Origin: LMUY01 sp964242925
GTDB lineage: Bacteria > Pseudomonadota > Alphaproteobacteria > Acetobacterales > Acetobacteraceae
Assembly: GCA_964242925.1 (NCBI GenBank)
Contig: CAXTBW010000141.1
Location: forward strand, 1-8,570
DNA length: 8,570 bases
Reading direction: 5' to 3'
Shown here: positions 7,946 to 8,570 of the stretch, in pieces
Layout of the letters: each line of letters starts with the position of its first letter
Numbering within the stretch: position 1 is the stretch's first letter
The notes under the pieces: generated by a model
Databases searched by the model: none
The model's input: the letters and a program-made list of their open reading frames with translations, nothing else
Told to the model about the DNA's origin: nothing
Translations under genes and position numbers: made by a program

Positions 7946-8503
7946 CTACCCCCGCAGATGCTCCGGGATCGTCATTCCCAGCCGGGTCGGCACATCCCAT
8001 ATCTCGCGCACCGAGCGCACCGGCTTGAACCCGGTCCGCATGTAGGTCGGCATCGCGCGCGGATGGTCGGCGGTGCAGGTGTTGACCGTCACGCCGCGAC
8101 CACTCGCTGCAAAGGCCTGGTCCACCGCGGCGCGCAGGAAGGCGCTGCCCAGGCCGTGGCCGACCGCAGCGGGGACCAGGCCGAAATAGCTGAGGTTCAC
8201 ATCCGGTCGCGCCCTGGCGTCCAACTCGAAGAACCCGGCCGGCTCGCCCCCGCGATACAGCACGTGGATGCCGACCGCCGGGTCGGACAGGATGCTGGCG
8301 ATGGCCTGGTCCGGCAACGCGCGGCGCAGCCACCACAGATGCGCGGCGCCAACCGTGTCGTAAAGATAACGGTAGAACGGCACGCTGGGCGACGCCAGCC
8401 GCACCAGGCTGGCATCGCGCGGCAACGGCGGAGCCGGGTCCAGCGGACGGCGATCCATGCGCAGGAACGTCACCGTCACGGCGACCCGGGTGGACGGCTG
8501 CAC
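7946..8503 (-). CDS. GNAT-family N-acetyltransferase
   Basis: The product is a 185-residue protein with a GNAT acetyltransferase domain, which transfers an acetyl group from acetyl-CoA to an amine; the acceptor is unknown. The domain is seen in VLYRGGEPAGFFELD at 81-95 (strands 2-3), the acetyl-CoA pyrophosphate loop in YFGLVPAAVGHGLGSAFLRAAVD at 106-128, with G115-H-G-L-G119 as the R/QxxGxG/A-like core, VNTCTADHP at 140-148, and AMPTYMRTGFKPV at 150-162, the usual C-terminal Y-xxx-GF. The longest plausible start is GTG 8503, giving VTVTFLRMDRRP near the N-terminus; ATG 8458 would remove 15 residues. The GTG is two bases from the rpoD stop codon on the same strand, so it is probably transcribed with rpoD or read through from it. 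No clear ribosome binding site is seen. Confidence 0.88.
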   Translation of the reverse strand: MQPSTRVAVTVTFLRMDRRPLDPAPPLPRDASLVRLASPSVPFYRYLYDTVGAAHLWWLRRALPDQAIASILSDPAVGIHVLYRGGEPAGFFELDARARPDVNLSYFGLVPAAVGHGLGSAFLRAAVDQAFAASGRGVTVNTCTADHPRAMPTYMRTGFKPVRSVREIWDVPTRLGMTIPEHLRG

Positions 8504-8505
8504 GC

Positions 8506-8570
8506 CTAGTCGTCGAGGAAGGAGCGCAGCTTGCGGCTGCGGCTCGGGTGCTTGAGCTTGCGCAGCGCCT
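8506..8570 (-). CDS. rpoD: RNA polymerase sigma-70 factor RpoD, C-terminal end only
   Basis: Only the last 20 complete codons are present; the gene continues past the right edge. The translation ends ALRKLKHPSRSRKLRSFLDD and a TAG stop (8506-8508). This is the near-invariant end of region 4.2 of the primary sigma factor, which recognises the -35 element and directs most housekeeping transcription. The HPSRSRKLRSFLDD ending is characteristic of RpoD and is not seen in RpoH or RpoS type factors, so the assignment is firm despite the short length. The acetyltransferase gene follows after two bases. Confidence 0.9.
   Translation of the reverse strand, partial: ALRKLKHPSRSRKLRSFLDD

Noticed and set aside
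7644..8045. Plus-strand open frame over the repeats and the end of the acetyltransferase
   Set aside because: It reads through palindromic repeats and the antisense of a real gene, with no plausible protein features.

Overview
The window is GC-rich, densely coded bacterial chromosome. The gene content (glycolate oxidase subunits in the order D-E-F, an ATP-dependent PEP carboxykinase, and the conserved end of a housekeeping sigma-70) and the palindromic intergenic repeats with a TCATGCCCGG...TTGACCCGGG core suggest an alphaproteobacterium. My guess is the Rhodospirillales/Acetobacteraceae, from general resemblance only. At least five of the eight visible gene starts read best as GTG.

Layout. 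Positions 1-4130 (+) hold a glycolate oxidase operon: glcD (5' end outside the window), a palindromic repeat, glcE, glcF, and a small exported TPR protein whose GTG start overlaps the glcF stop. A convergent junction at about 4131-4208 carries a hairpin. Next comes a DUF938-type SAM methyltransferase (-), with a calcineurin-like metallophosphoesterase (+) starting only 15 bases away in the opposite direction. The phosphoesterase converges on pckA (-), and both stop codons lie in one CTAG. Divergent from pckA is a small secreted protein of unknown function (+). A 337-base gene-free stretch follows, filled by two related palindromic repeats. The window ends with a GNAT acetyltransferase (-) placed two bases after the last codon of rpoD (-), which runs off the right edge.

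How the genes work together. GlcDEF oxidises glycolate to glyoxylate and passes electrons to the respiratory chain. PckA makes phosphoenolpyruvate from oxaloacetate for gluconeogenesis. Both fit growth on C2 compounds and organic acids, but they are separate transcription units and a shared role is inference. The methyltransferase, phosphoesterase, secreted protein and acetyltransferase have no clear link to either pathway.

I found no defence system, CRISPR array, insertion sequence, tRNA or rRNA, and no convincing new multi-gene system. The most useful observations are start-site corrections, unusually tight gene junctions, the repeats placed at gene ends, and two poorly characterised exported proteins.
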